From: JACKFB01 sp041389525
GTDB lineage: Bacteria; Myxococcota_A; UBA9042; PHBI01; JACKFB01
DNA length: 64,000 bases
Assembly: GCA_041389525.1 (NCBI GenBank)
Contig: JAWKRR010000004.1
Coordinates: forward strand, 62,001-126,000
Direction: 5' to 3'
The notes under the pieces were generated by a model. That model worked only from the letters and a program-made list of their open reading frames with translations, had not been told where the DNA came from and ran no database searches. The position numbers and the translations under genes were made by a program. Shown in pieces: positions 43,142 to 50,750 of this stretch (position 1 is the stretch's first letter; each line of letters starts with the position of its first letter).

Positions 43142-43756
43142 ATGCGCACCGCCACCGTCGCTCTCGCCGCCCTCCTGACCGCCGCGTTTGCCAGCGCATC
43201 GTTCGCCGCTCCCGACGAGGCGATGCCGCAGCTCCCGCCGAGCCAGCAGTCGATCTCCATCGTCGGGTTCTCGGCCGATGGGAAGCAGGTCTTCGTCCGC
43301 GTCGCCGACGAGAACACCGGCCTCAGCCTCCAGGTGCGCGACACGAAGCGCGGCGACCTGGTGAAGACCTACCCCTTCCAGGAAGACGCCGAGAAGAAGG
43401 CGCTGGCGCGCGTCAAGAAGTCTCACGAGGGGAGCGACGCGTGGGTGGATGGCGCCGACAACCCCCGCAAGGAGATCACGCTGCTGACCTCGCAGAAGGG
43501 CAAAGACCTCGTCATCTACATGATGAAGGGCGACCTAATCGTCGAGTACGAGCGGGTGCCCCTGCTCACCACCAAGAAGAAGGAGCCGTCGAAGACCTTC
43601 GTGAAGCAGGTGGCCTGGGACGCCAAGGGGAAGTACGCGGCCATCGTCTATCACCAGGAGATCACTGATCTTCTGCGCTGGGAAGGCGACTTCGTACACA
43701 CGTTCAAGTTCAAGTCGTACCGCGTCACGGCGGGCGAGTCGGACGACGACGAGTGA
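43142..43756 (+). CDS. Small secreted protein of unknown function
   Basis: A 204-residue protein from ATG 43142 with AGAGG upstream; longer in-frame starts read through the gap and lack sense. The signal peptide MRTATVALAALLTAAFASASFAA is cut after AFA/SFA. The mature part is hydrophilic and beta-rich: SIVGFSADGKQVFVRVADEN, LQVRDTKRGDLVKTYPFQED and LRWEGDFVHTFKFKSYRV. The 'FSADGK..V' start resembles a single WD/TolB-like propeller blade. I do not recognise the family. Its stop overlaps the next GTG (GTGA). Confidence 0.8.
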   Translation: MRTATVALAALLTAAFASASFAAPDEAMPQLPPSQQSISIVGFSADGKQVFVRVADENTGLSLQVRDTKRGDLVKTYPFQEDAEKKALARVKKSHEGSDAWVDGADNPRKEITLLTSQKGKDLVIYMMKGDLIVEYERVPLLTTKKKEPSKTFVKQVAWDAKGKYAAIVYHQEITDLLRWEGDFVHTFKFKSYRVTAGESDDDE

Positions 43757-44064
43757 GCCGATCCCGACGTCGGCCCAGGCGGCGCTCGGGTGAGATGGCG
43801 CAGCGGCAGAAGAGCTCGCTGCAGCAGCTAGGCTTTGCCGTCGCCGCGCTGGTGATGCTGCTGCTGGTGTGGAACCACCTCGCCGAGGGGGCGGCGGGCT
43901 GCTTCGCGACGATGGCGGGCCCGGTGCCCGACTCGGGTCCTGCTCCTGACCCCTCGAGCGCCGCCGATGACGCGGGCGGTCACAATGACGCGTCCGTGAC
44001 GCCGCCGCCGCCGCTCCCTGGAATGATTCGCCTCGGCCAGCCGCCTCCGAAAGCGGAGGAATAA
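43753..44064 (+). CDS. Small single-pass membrane protein
   Basis: A 103-residue protein from GTG 43753, overlapping the previous stop by 4 bp. It has a strongly basic N-terminus (MSRSRRRPRRRSGEMAQRQK), one membrane span LGFAVAALVMLLLVWNHLA at ~27-45, and a Pro/Asp-rich outer tail (GPVPDSGPAPDPSSAADDAG). Positive-inside topology puts the tail in the periplasm. No family recognised; co-translation with the secreted protein suggests a shared task. Confidence 0.65.
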   Translation: MSRSRRRPRRRSGEMAQRQKSSLQQLGFAVAALVMLLLVWNHLAEGAAGCFATMAGPVPDSGPAPDPSSAADDAGGHNDASVTPPPPLPGMIRLGQPPPKAEE

Positions 44065-44102
44065 CAGGGTATTGCGGTTTCGTGGCGCGGCCGGGTCCAA
44101 AA

Positions 44103-44156
44103 AATGACGCGTTGTGTCATTCGCCCCCTTGACCGGCGTGACGCGGTGCGTTATCT
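44103..44156 (+). promoter_or_regulatory. Promoter of the phasin-like gene with upstream inverted repeat
   Basis: TTGACC (44129-44134), a 16-bp spacer and TTATCT (44151-44156) form the promoter. Just upstream, AATGAC-N7-GTCATT (44103-44121) is an inverted repeat placed like an activator or repressor site. Confidence 0.45.
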
Positions 44157-44187
44157 CTTGCTCACCACCAGGGCAGGAGAAGCACAC

Positions 44188-44841
44188 ATGGCCACGCACA
44201 ACGAAATCACGAACGGTCTCACCGGCATCAAGAAAGTTTGGGGCGAGGCCATCTCGACCCTCCAGACGCGCGTCAAGGACGCCGAGAAGATCTGGTCGGG
44301 CACGACCTCACAGATCACGACGCGCCTGCAGACCGTCGAGAAGGACGTGCGCGACTTGGCCGGCAAGGTCGAGTCCGACAGCCGCAAGCACTTCGACAGC
44401 CTCAAGGGCCAGCTGAAGTTCGACGAGCTGAAGGACCGCCTCAAGCCCAGCGAAGTCCTGGCCGAGGGCGCGCGCTTCACCAGCGAGACCATCGACAAGC
44501 TCGGCCTCCCGACCCGTGAGGACTTCGAGACCCTCGCCCGCAAGGTCGAGCAGCTCGCCAAGGGTGGCGCCAAGGCCGCCGGATTCGACAAGGGCGAGAC
44601 CGCCGACTTCGGCAAGCGCCTGAGCGCGGTCGAGGCCGGCCTCAAGGCCCTTGAGAAGAAGATCGCCGGCGCTACCACCGCCGCCCCGGCCGCCAAGAAG
44701 GCCGCCGCGCCCAAGAAGGCCGCCGCCCCCAAGAAGGCCGCCGCGCCCAAGAAGGAAGCGGCCCCCAAGAAGGCCGCGACCGCGAAGAAGCCTGTCATCA
44801 CGAAGAAGCCTGCTGACGCGACGGCGACCGCCAAGAGCTGA
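44188..44841 (+). CDS. Phasin-like protein with Lys/Ala/Pro tail
   Basis: A 217-residue protein from ATG 44188 with AGGAGA upstream. Residues ~1-150 are long amphipathic helices (ITNGLTGIKKVWGEAISTLQ and RLQTVEKDVRDLAGKVESDS), in the style of polyhydroxyalkanoate granule-associated phasins. Residues ~165-217 are histone-like repeats of AAAPKK with further KK pairs. Phasins coat storage granules, and basic tails of this type can tie granules to DNA. No pha synthase gene is in the window. An alternative is a nucleoid-associated coiled-coil protein. Confidence 0.75.
   Translation: MATHNEITNGLTGIKKVWGEAISTLQTRVKDAEKIWSGTTSQITTRLQTVEKDVRDLAGKVESDSRKHFDSLKGQLKFDELKDRLKPSEVLAEGARFTSETIDKLGLPTREDFETLARKVEQLAKGGAKAAGFDKGETADFGKRLSAVEAGLKALEKKIAGATTAAPAAKKAAAPKKAAAPKKAAAPKKEAAPKKAATAKKPVITKKPADATATAKS
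44701..44772 (+). repeat. Four 18-bp repeats coding AAAPKK
   Basis: GCCGCCGCGCCCAAGAAG and close variants in tandem (44701-44718, -44736, -44754, -44772) encode AAAPKK three times and EAAPKK once in the basic tail of the phasin-like protein. Confidence 0.9.
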
Positions 44842-44852
44842 CCTCTCGTACA

Positions 44853-44885
44853 GCGCGACGAACCCGCCCCGAGCGTTCGTCGCGC
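44853..44885 (+). terminator. First hairpin after the phasin-like gene
   Basis: GCGCGACGAAC (44853-44863) pairs perfectly with GTTCGTCGCGC (44875-44885), 12 bp after the stop codon. No U-tract. Confidence 0.5.
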
Positions 44886-44892
44886 GCCACCC

Positions 44893-44935
44893 GACCAGCT
44901 TCCGGCGCAGACCCACCCGCGTCCGGAAGCTGGTC
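44893..44935 (+). terminator. Second hairpin after the phasin-like gene
   Basis: GACCAGCTTCCGG (44893-44905) pairs perfectly with CCGGAAGCTGGTC (44923-44935), a 13-bp stem with a 17-nt loop. Confidence 0.5.
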
Positions 44936-45063
44936 ACCCCATCCGCGCGACGGGTCCTTCGGGGCCCGCCGCCGGCACCGAACCCGCGTCACCGGAATAC
45001 CCGTTCCGGTCCCCCCTCCAGCGTGTGGTTCGGGCACATCGCACCTCGATGTGTGAGCCCGAG

Positions 45064-45105
45064 GATGGAGAGCGGAGTGACGGCCGCTCTCCATCCCATT
45101 TTCCC
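45064..45105 (+). terminator. Strong intrinsic terminator before the barrel gene
   Basis: GATGGAGAGCGG (45064-45075) and CCGCTCTCCATC (45084-45095) form a perfect 12-bp stem with an 8-nt loop, followed by CCATTTTCCCC. It is the best Rho-independent terminator in the window. The 323-bp gap 44842-45164 holds these three hairpins and no gene. Confidence 0.7.
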
Positions 45106-45164
45106 CTTTCGGGTGCCTTTTCTGCTGTGGCACTCGGTGCCGACATTCGGTAGAAGTGTCGGCC

Positions 45165-46751
45165 ATGAAGCCCAGCACCCGCCGCGCAGCGTTTAGCACG
45201 CTGATCTTCCTGGCAGCTTCTGCGTTCGGCACCGCCCGCGCGCAGTCTCCAGGTCTCGTCGACCTCAACCGCGCGTTTCTTACCGCGGGCGAGCACGGCA
45301 TCGTCGCTGTACCCGGCTCTCTGAGCTTCGTGGGCGGCCACTCCGACGGCGTGCCCGTCACGTCGGAGGACTCGACCGTTCCGGGGGCCCTCCCCGCGGA
45401 CGACTTCGCGTGGATGCGGCTCCGGCTCACCCCGTCGCTGACCTTCACCGGCAACTCGTGGCGGCCATTCAAGGCCTACCAGATATTGCTGGACGCGGAT
45501 CTCACCAGCGAGATGTCGGACTCCGCGTTCGACGGGCCGCTGACCTACGATCCGGTCCAGAGCGGTCGCTCGCGCACGCCGGATCCGCGCTTGATGCAGG
45601 CCTATTTCCTGGCCGCTGGCACGCGCGTCGCGGTGAAGGTCGGCCTGATGCGCTCGGCGTGGGGGCAGGGGATCCTGGCCAATGACGGCGAGCGCGTGGG
45701 CGCTGGCGCCGCGCGAAACGCGTTTGGTTTCTCGCGCACCGCCGATCGCGTCATGCGCTTTCAGCTCGCGTTTTTCCCGATGACCGCGAAGAAGTCGGCG
45801 ACCGGCGAGGGGCCGGACGCGCCGCCGCTGACCATCGCGCTCGCGGGCGACGCGGTCTTCGATGACGACACCGCCGACTGGCGAGAGGGCGACCGCGCCT
45901 ACCAGGCGATCGCGGCCGTCCTCGGCGAGGCGAAGTTCTTCAAGGGCGGCTTCTACGCCGTCCATCGCCGCCAGTCCCATGAGGGTGGTGGGGACACCCA
46001 GGTGACCGCGGTGGACCTGCAGGCGCGTGTCGACATCGCCAAGGGCCGCGTCGACGCGTGGCTTGAGGCGGAGGTCGCGGGCCTCTTCGGCACCACCGAC
46101 TTCACACGCAGCGCCATCATCGACGGGCGGTACGACATCCGCTCGGCCGGCGGCGTGGGCCGCCTGGGGGTGCGTCATGGCATCTTCGAGGCGGCCTTCG
46201 AGGTCGGCGCCGCGTCGGCCGACGACAACCCCTTCGATAAGAAGCTTCGCGGCTTCACCTTCGACCGCGAGTACCGGGTGGGGCTGCTGATGTTCGGCGA
46301 CTATCTGCGGAAGACCTCCGCGGTGACCGCCCACAACCTCGCGGATCCCACCTACCGATTTGAGCCGAGCCGCGGTTTCGACCGCGTCGCGACCGGCGGG
46401 TCGGTGACCGGGGTGACCTTCATCAACCCGCGCGTCGCCTTCAACCCTGTGAAGGGACTGACGATTATGGCCGGCTACCTCACGGCGTCGAGTCAGGGGG
46501 CCTACGCGGATCCCTACCAGACCGGCGTCGCGGGCGGCCTGTCCACCGGCCCCAACGGCGCCATCGGGGCGTCGTCCATGGGACACGAGCTTGATCTCGG
46601 CATCGACTACACTCACCGCGTCGGACGTGTAGATCTGCACGGCCGCATCGAGGGCGCGTGGTTCTCTCCGGGGCGCGTCTTCGCCAAGCGGAGCGGTAGC
46701 GACCCAGAAGACGTATTTGGCGCCTGGCTGCACGCGGAGGCCTCGTGGTGA
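45165..46751 (+). CDS. Outer-membrane beta-barrel protein
   Basis: A 528-residue protein from ATG 45165; a TAGAAG -10 lies at 45151. The signal peptide MKPSTRRAAFSTLIFLAASAFGTARA ends in ARA. The mature part alternates short amphipathic strands with turns, for example FAWMRLRLTPSLTFTGNSW, YFLAAGTRVAVKVGLMRSAW and RVDLHGRIEGAWFS. It ends in an aromatic residue (LHAEASW), as barrels recognised by the Bam complex do. The pattern is closest to AlgE/alginate-export or porin-like families, but the substrate is unknown. The stop overlaps the start of the next lipoprotein gene (GTGA), implying an outer-membrane pair. Confidence 0.85.
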   Translation: MKPSTRRAAFSTLIFLAASAFGTARAQSPGLVDLNRAFLTAGEHGIVAVPGSLSFVGGHSDGVPVTSEDSTVPGALPADDFAWMRLRLTPSLTFTGNSWRPFKAYQILLDADLTSEMSDSAFDGPLTYDPVQSGRSRTPDPRLMQAYFLAAGTRVAVKVGLMRSAWGQGILANDGERVGAGAARNAFGFSRTADRVMRFQLAFFPMTAKKSATGEGPDAPPLTIALAGDAVFDDDTADWREGDRAYQAIAAVLGEAKFFKGGFYAVHRRQSHEGGGDTQVTAVDLQARVDIAKGRVDAWLEAEVAGLFGTTDFTRSAIIDGRYDIRSAGGVGRLGVRHGIFEAAFEVGAASADDNPFDKKLRGFTFDREYRVGLLMFGDYLRKTSAVTAHNLADPTYRFEPSRGFDRVATGGSVTGVTFINPRVAFNPVKGLTIMAGYLTASSQGAYADPYQTGVAGGLSTGPNGAIGASSMGHELDLGIDYTHRVGRVDLHGRIEGAWFSPGRVFAKRSGSDPEDVFGAWLHAEASW

Positions 46752-49714
46752 ACACCCAACAATCGCCACGCCTTCACGGGCCCACCCCCACGAACCTGCG
46801 CCGCGCGACCAGCCTAGCGCTGGCCGCCGCCGTGGCCCTGGTCGCGCCGGCGTGCTTCGACAGCGGCGGCGCCTCGAAGTCCGCCGCTGGTTTCGTCACG
46901 ACCGAGGACGGCCCCTTCGGCCCCTCGGTGGTCTTCGACCCGCTGCGCTTGCCTGTGCCGGACGTCCCGTTCCCAAGCGATCTGCTGCTGCGGCCCTCGG
47001 ACAAGACCTTCAGCGGCAAGGCGTGGAATCTCTCCACCGAGGCGCCCACCGCGGTCGAGCGCCGCGTGCGCGAGAAGCTCGATACCCTCGACGGATTCGG
47101 CCTCTACTCACCGGTCTACGTGCGCTTTGACGCGCCGCTGGACCTGACGACGATCACCGACGACACGGTGCTCATCGTCAATATCGAGAAGGGGCACCCG
47201 CGCGAGGGCGAGATCGTCCCGCTGGATCTCGGCAAGGGCTACTTCCCGGCGTACCGGCCGCTGCCGCCCTTCTGGGGGCAGGACCCCATGGAGAACGTCG
47301 AGAACCTGCTCTACGCGCCCGACAACACCGCCGACCTCGACGGCGACGGCGTGGAAGAGCTGCTGGTTCACTACGAGAAGGCCAGCAACTCGCTGATCAT
47401 GCGCCCGGTCCTGCCCATGGCGCCCTCGTGCACCTACGCCGTCATCCTGACGCGCGGCCTCAAGGGTGAGAGCGTCGACGAAGAGGGCAACCCCATCATG
47501 GCGCCCGTGCGGTCGCCGTTCCCTTACAAGGCGCACGCGGCGCAGGCTCCGCTGATTCGCGACGCCCTCGAGCTGCTCGGCATGGACGACGCCGAGCTGG
47601 CCTTCGGCTGGACCTTTACGACCTCGGACCCGGCGCTGCCGCTGCTCAGCTACCGCAACGGGCTCTACGGCAAGGGCCCGCTCGCTCGGATGGCGGAGAT
47701 GTTCCCGCCCAAGCTGGCCGCCGTGGCCGACATGACCGTCACCGTGGACGGCGACGCCGACCAGGACGGCGTGCCCGACGCCGTCACGCCGCGCGACCAC
47801 CGCTTCATCCTTCAGCCCAAGCTGCTGCTCGATATCTTCGGCCTCATCGGCCCGCAGGCCTTCGGCGAGTTCGCGCTGCCCGACTTCAAGGCCGTCGACT
47901 ACCTGGTCTTCGGCAGCTTCAACTCGCCCGACATGCGCACCGGGGACCACAAGACCTTCGGCGTGGACGCCTTCACCGGCGAGGGTGAGATGGGCTCGAC
48001 CCGGCTCCCCTTCTTCCTCTCGGTCCCCAAGGAGACGGCGGAGCACAAGCCACCCTTCCCGGTCATGCTCTACTTCCACGGCACGGCCACCAGCCGCGTG
48101 GAGGTGCTGCTGCTGCTGGACGCGCTCTCGCGTCAGGGCATCGCCGCGCTGTCGTTCGACCAGGTAGGCCACGGCCCCATCATCCCGTCGATCCCGCTGG
48201 CGCTCGAGAAGGCCGGCATCGACCCGTCGCTGGTCCAGACGCTGCTCCCCATCATCGTCGAGCTGCTCATCCCTGAGCGCCTCGAGGAGTTCGAGGGCGT
48301 CGAGTGGCACCAAGCCATCAAGATGCTCGAGGAGATCGGGCTGTGGCGCGAGCTGGCCGTCGAGGGCCGCACCGAGGACGAGAACGGCAACGGCGCGCTG
48401 GAGTCGAGCGAGAACTTCTTCTTCGCCAACCCCTTCCGCATGTGCGCGTCGTTCTGGCAGGACATGGTCGACCTCTTCCAGCTCGTCCGCATCATCCGGA
48501 ACCTGGACCCGGCGGCGGTGCCGGCCGCCATCGACGAGCCCTACAAGGCCGACCCCGCGCGCCTGATGCAGAACCTGCTCGCCGCGGACTTCAACGCCGA
48601 CGGCGTCCTCGACATCGGCGGCCCCGACGTCCAGATCAGCATCGCCGGCACCTCACTCGGTGGCTTCCACGCCACGCTGGGCGCCGCGTTGGAGCCCGAG
48701 ATCACGGTCGCGACGCCCATTGTCGCCGGCGGCGGCTTCGGCGACATCATGGGGCGCTCCAACCAGCGCGATCAGAGCCAGTGGATCTTCTTGGAGACCT
48801 TCGGCCCGCTGGTGGTCGGCTGCCCCGACGGCGCTGGCGGCGTCTGGCTGTCGTGGAACGACGACGCCGACCGGTGCAAGCCGTCGCTGCTCGAGTCCAC
48901 CGGGTTCGCCCATGTCCCCCAGATGGTGCCGGGCACCCTCGTGACCGCCCGCAACCTCGCCAACGGTGAGGCACAGGGGACGCTGGTCAACGAGCAGGGC
49001 GGCTTCTCGGTCGCCGTGGCCTCGGACCGCTGGGATCCGCTCGAGATCACGATTCGGCACCCCGACGGGAGCCAGGTCGTCGTCCCGGGCCGCACGCCGT
49101 ACGAGGGCACGGCCTTTCAGCGCAACACGCCACGGCTGCGCCGCTTCATCAACATCGCGACCCAGGTGCTCGACCGCTGCGACCCCATCGCGTTCGCGCC
49201 GCATCTCTTCCTGGACCCGCTCCCGGGTCACCCGCCGACCAACGTGCTCTTCGAGAACGCCGTCGGCGACCGCACGGTCCCCATCTCGACCGGCGTGATG
49301 CTGGCGCTCGCGTCGGGCGTCTTTGGGAGCGAGCGCGAGCAGTGGCAGCCCATCATGGACACGCTGCTGGCCCACGACTTCATGCGCGGCAACACCAGCT
49401 ACGACCCCGACGACATCTGGCGCGACAACAAGCTGCCCGAGGACGCGCCCATCGGGCCGCTCGCCGGCGTGCCGTCGGGCGATGGCGTCTCGTCGATCCG
49501 CTTCGCCGACGTGAAGGGCAAGCACGAGTGGATCGCTCAGTACAGCCTGCCGGTCCCCAGCCAGGGGCCGGATTTCGTCTTCGACGCCGCGATCTACAAC
49601 CAGAACCAGATCGTGCTGTATCACGCGCTGGGCGGCAAAGTGATCGTCGACGATATCTGCATCGAGAAGCTCTCCTGCCCGCTCCTGGAAGAGCCCGAGA
49701 CGCTGCTTCCTTGA
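46748..49714 (+). CDS. Large lipoprotein with alpha/beta-hydrolase fold
   Basis: A 988-residue lipoprotein from GTG 46748 (46745 also possible), overlapping the barrel gene by 4 bp. The signal peptide ends in the lipobox LVAPAC. The N-terminal third has the pattern seen in large bacterial extracellular lipases (DVPFPSDLLLRPSDKTFSG and SPVYVRFDAPLDLTTITDDT). Residues ~430-660 include FPVMLYFHGTATSRVEVLLL and the nucleophile elbow IAGTSLGGFHATLG (GxSxG). EF-hand-like calcium loops occur: DLDGDGVEE, DADQDGVPD, DENGNGALE and DFNADGVLD. The late stretch FENAVGDRTVPIS may provide the catalytic Asp region. It may act on lipid or polymer esters outside the cell. The pair with a barrel suggests uptake of the products. 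Confidence 0.88.
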   Translation: MNTQQSPRLHGPTPTNLRRATSLALAAAVALVAPACFDSGGASKSAAGFVTTEDGPFGPSVVFDPLRLPVPDVPFPSDLLLRPSDKTFSGKAWNLSTEAPTAVERRVREKLDTLDGFGLYSPVYVRFDAPLDLTTITDDTVLIVNIEKGHPREGEIVPLDLGKGYFPAYRPLPPFWGQDPMENVENLLYAPDNTADLDGDGVEELLVHYEKASNSLIMRPVLPMAPSCTYAVILTRGLKGESVDEEGNPIMAPVRSPFPYKAHAAQAPLIRDALELLGMDDAELAFGWTFTTSDPALPLLSYRNGLYGKGPLARMAEMFPPKLAAVADMTVTVDGDADQDGVPDAVTPRDHRFILQPKLLLDIFGLIGPQAFGEFALPDFKAVDYLVFGSFNSPDMRTGDHKTFGVDAFTGEGEMGSTRLPFFLSVPKETAEHKPPFPVMLYFHGTATSRVEVLLLLDALSRQGIAALSFDQVGHGPIIPSIPLALEKAGIDPSLVQTLLPIIVELLIPERLEEFEGVEWHQAIKMLEEIGLWRELAVEGRTEDENGNGALESSENFFFANPFRMCASFWQDMVDLFQLVRIIRNLDPAAVPAAIDEPYKADPARLMQNLLAADFNADGVLDIGGPDVQISIAGTSLGGFHATLGAALEPEITVATPIVAGGGFGDIMGRSNQRDQSQWIFLETFGPLVVGCPDGAGGVWLSWNDDADRCKPSLLESTGFAHVPQMVPGTLVTARNLANGEAQGTLVNEQGGFSVAVASDRWDPLEITIRHPDGSQVVVPGRTPYEGTAFQRNTPRLRRFINIATQVLDRCDPIAFAPHLFLDPLPGHPPTNVLFENAVGDRTVPISTGVMLALASGVFGSEREQWQPIMDTLLAHDFMRGNTSYDPDDIWRDNKLPEDAPIGPLAGVPSGDGVSSIRFADVKGKHEWIAQYSLPVPSQGPDFVFDAAIYNQNQIVLYHALGGKVIVDDICIEKLSCPLLEEPETLLP

Positions 49715-49722
49715 TCTAGGCT

Positions 49723-49762
49723 CGGCCGCTCCGCCACGGGCCACGTGGCGGGGAGCCGGCCG
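49723..49762. terminator. Hairpin between convergent genes
   Basis: CGGCCG-CTCCGCCAC opposes GTGGCGGGGAG-CCGGCCG around a 7-nt loop, in the 57-bp gap between the lipoprotein stop and the minus-strand membrane gene. Confidence 0.5.
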
Positions 49763-49771
49763 CAGCCCCGC

Positions 49772-50053
49772 TCAGGGGAAGGGAAAGAAGCTCTCGACCC
49801 GGAACACCGGGTAGTGGGCGATGCTGTTGAAGACCAGCAGCAGCGTCGCGAAGATGCCGACGAAGCTCAGCAGAAAGGCTGAGGCGACGTCCATGACGCG
49901 GCGGCGGCGGGTGAAGAGGATGCAGACGCCGGTGGCGCCGAGCAGCGAGATGAGCGCCAAGAAGAGCAGCAGGCGCAGGTCGACGGCCACCCACGCGGCG
50001 TAGGTCCAGCCCGCGGCGGCGAGGTTCGGGGGAGTGAGCAGCGGCGCGTTCAC
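49772..50053 (-). CDS. Small two-span membrane protein
   Basis: A 93-residue protein. GTG 50053 overlaps the CPBP protease stop (GTGA). Two membrane spans are clear: DLRLLLFLALISLLGATGVCIL and VASAFLLSFVGIFATLLLVF, separated by the basic loop FTRRRRVMD. It ends VFRVESFFPFP. No family recognised. It is co-translated with the CPBP protein. Confidence 0.75.
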   Translation of the reverse strand: MNAPLLTPPNLAAAGWTYAAWVAVDLRLLLFLALISLLGATGVCILFTRRRRVMDVASAFLLSFVGIFATLLLVFNSIAHYPVFRVESFFPFP

Positions 50054-50613
50054 GCGGGCCTGCGCGCGAGATGGTGCAGGTTGAAGTAGTTCACCGTGAA
50101 GTGGCAGAGGATGGGGGCCAGAAGATCTCCGGTGAACTGGGCGAGGGCGCCGAACAGCAGCCCGGCCAGTATCGCGAAGACCACCCATCCGCGAAAGCGG
50201 CGCATCGTGCCGCCGTGCAAGAGGCCGAAGATGAGCGCGGTGAGCCAGAGGCCCAAGAAGGGCTGGATGGCGCCGCGGAAGAGCACCTCCTCGCCGACGC
50301 CGCTGGTGACGGCGAGCACGGCGATCGTGGGCGAGTTCAGCGGGCCCAGGGTCTCGCGCAGCAGGTCATCGAGGCGCCGCATCGGGCCCCAGCCGCCCAG
50401 CAGGCGCGTCAGGCCGACCACGGCGAGGCCGGTCCCCACGCCGAGCCCCGCGTGCAGCACGAAGTCCGAATCGGACGCGCCGAAGATGGCGAGACCCGCG
50501 TCGATATCCTGCCAGCGCATCAGCACCAGACCGGCCAGTGTGATCACGGCGTAGGTGATGACGGCCGACAGGGCGAGCGCGGCCGCCGTGGGTTGGGATT
50601 CGCGGTCAGGCAT
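50050..50613 (-). CDS. CPBP-family intramembrane metalloprotease
   Basis: A 187-residue membrane protein from ATG 50613. It has hydrophobic spans (ALALSAVITYAVITLAGLVL, DFVLHAGLGVGTGLAVVGLT and others) and all three CPBP (Abi/Rce1-like) motifs: SGVGEEVLFRGAI (Glu-Glu-x3-Arg), FGLLHGGTM and PILCHFTVNYFN. Rce1 relatives cleave within membranes or process prenylated or bacteriocin-type peptides; some serve in immunity. No peptide gene sits beside it. The motifs are complete, so it is probably active. Confidence 0.9.
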   Translation of the reverse strand: MPDRESQPTAAALALSAVITYAVITLAGLVLMRWQDIDAGLAIFGASDSDFVLHAGLGVGTGLAVVGLTRLLGGWGPMRRLDDLLRETLGPLNSPTIAVLAVTSGVGEEVLFRGAIQPFLGLWLTALIFGLLHGGTMRRFRGWVVFAILAGLLFGALAQFTGDLLAPILCHFTVNYFNLHHLARRPA

Positions 50614-50695
50614 GGCGCGGCCTGACGTACCACAGGGCAGCGCGGAACGCATCGCGGGTGGCGATCCCGATCGGAGTCGCGAGTCGCGCAACTTT

Positions 50696-50725
50696 TTGGA
50701 CCGCCGATCCGACCGGGACTAGAAC
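50696..50725 (+). promoter_or_regulatory. Putative promoter of the LysM lipoprotein gene
   Basis: TTGGAC (50696-50701), an 18-bp spacer and TAGAAC (50720-50725), 26 bp before ATG 50751. Confidence 0.45.
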
Positions 50726-50750
50726 CCTGCTTGGAAGGGAGGATCCGATC

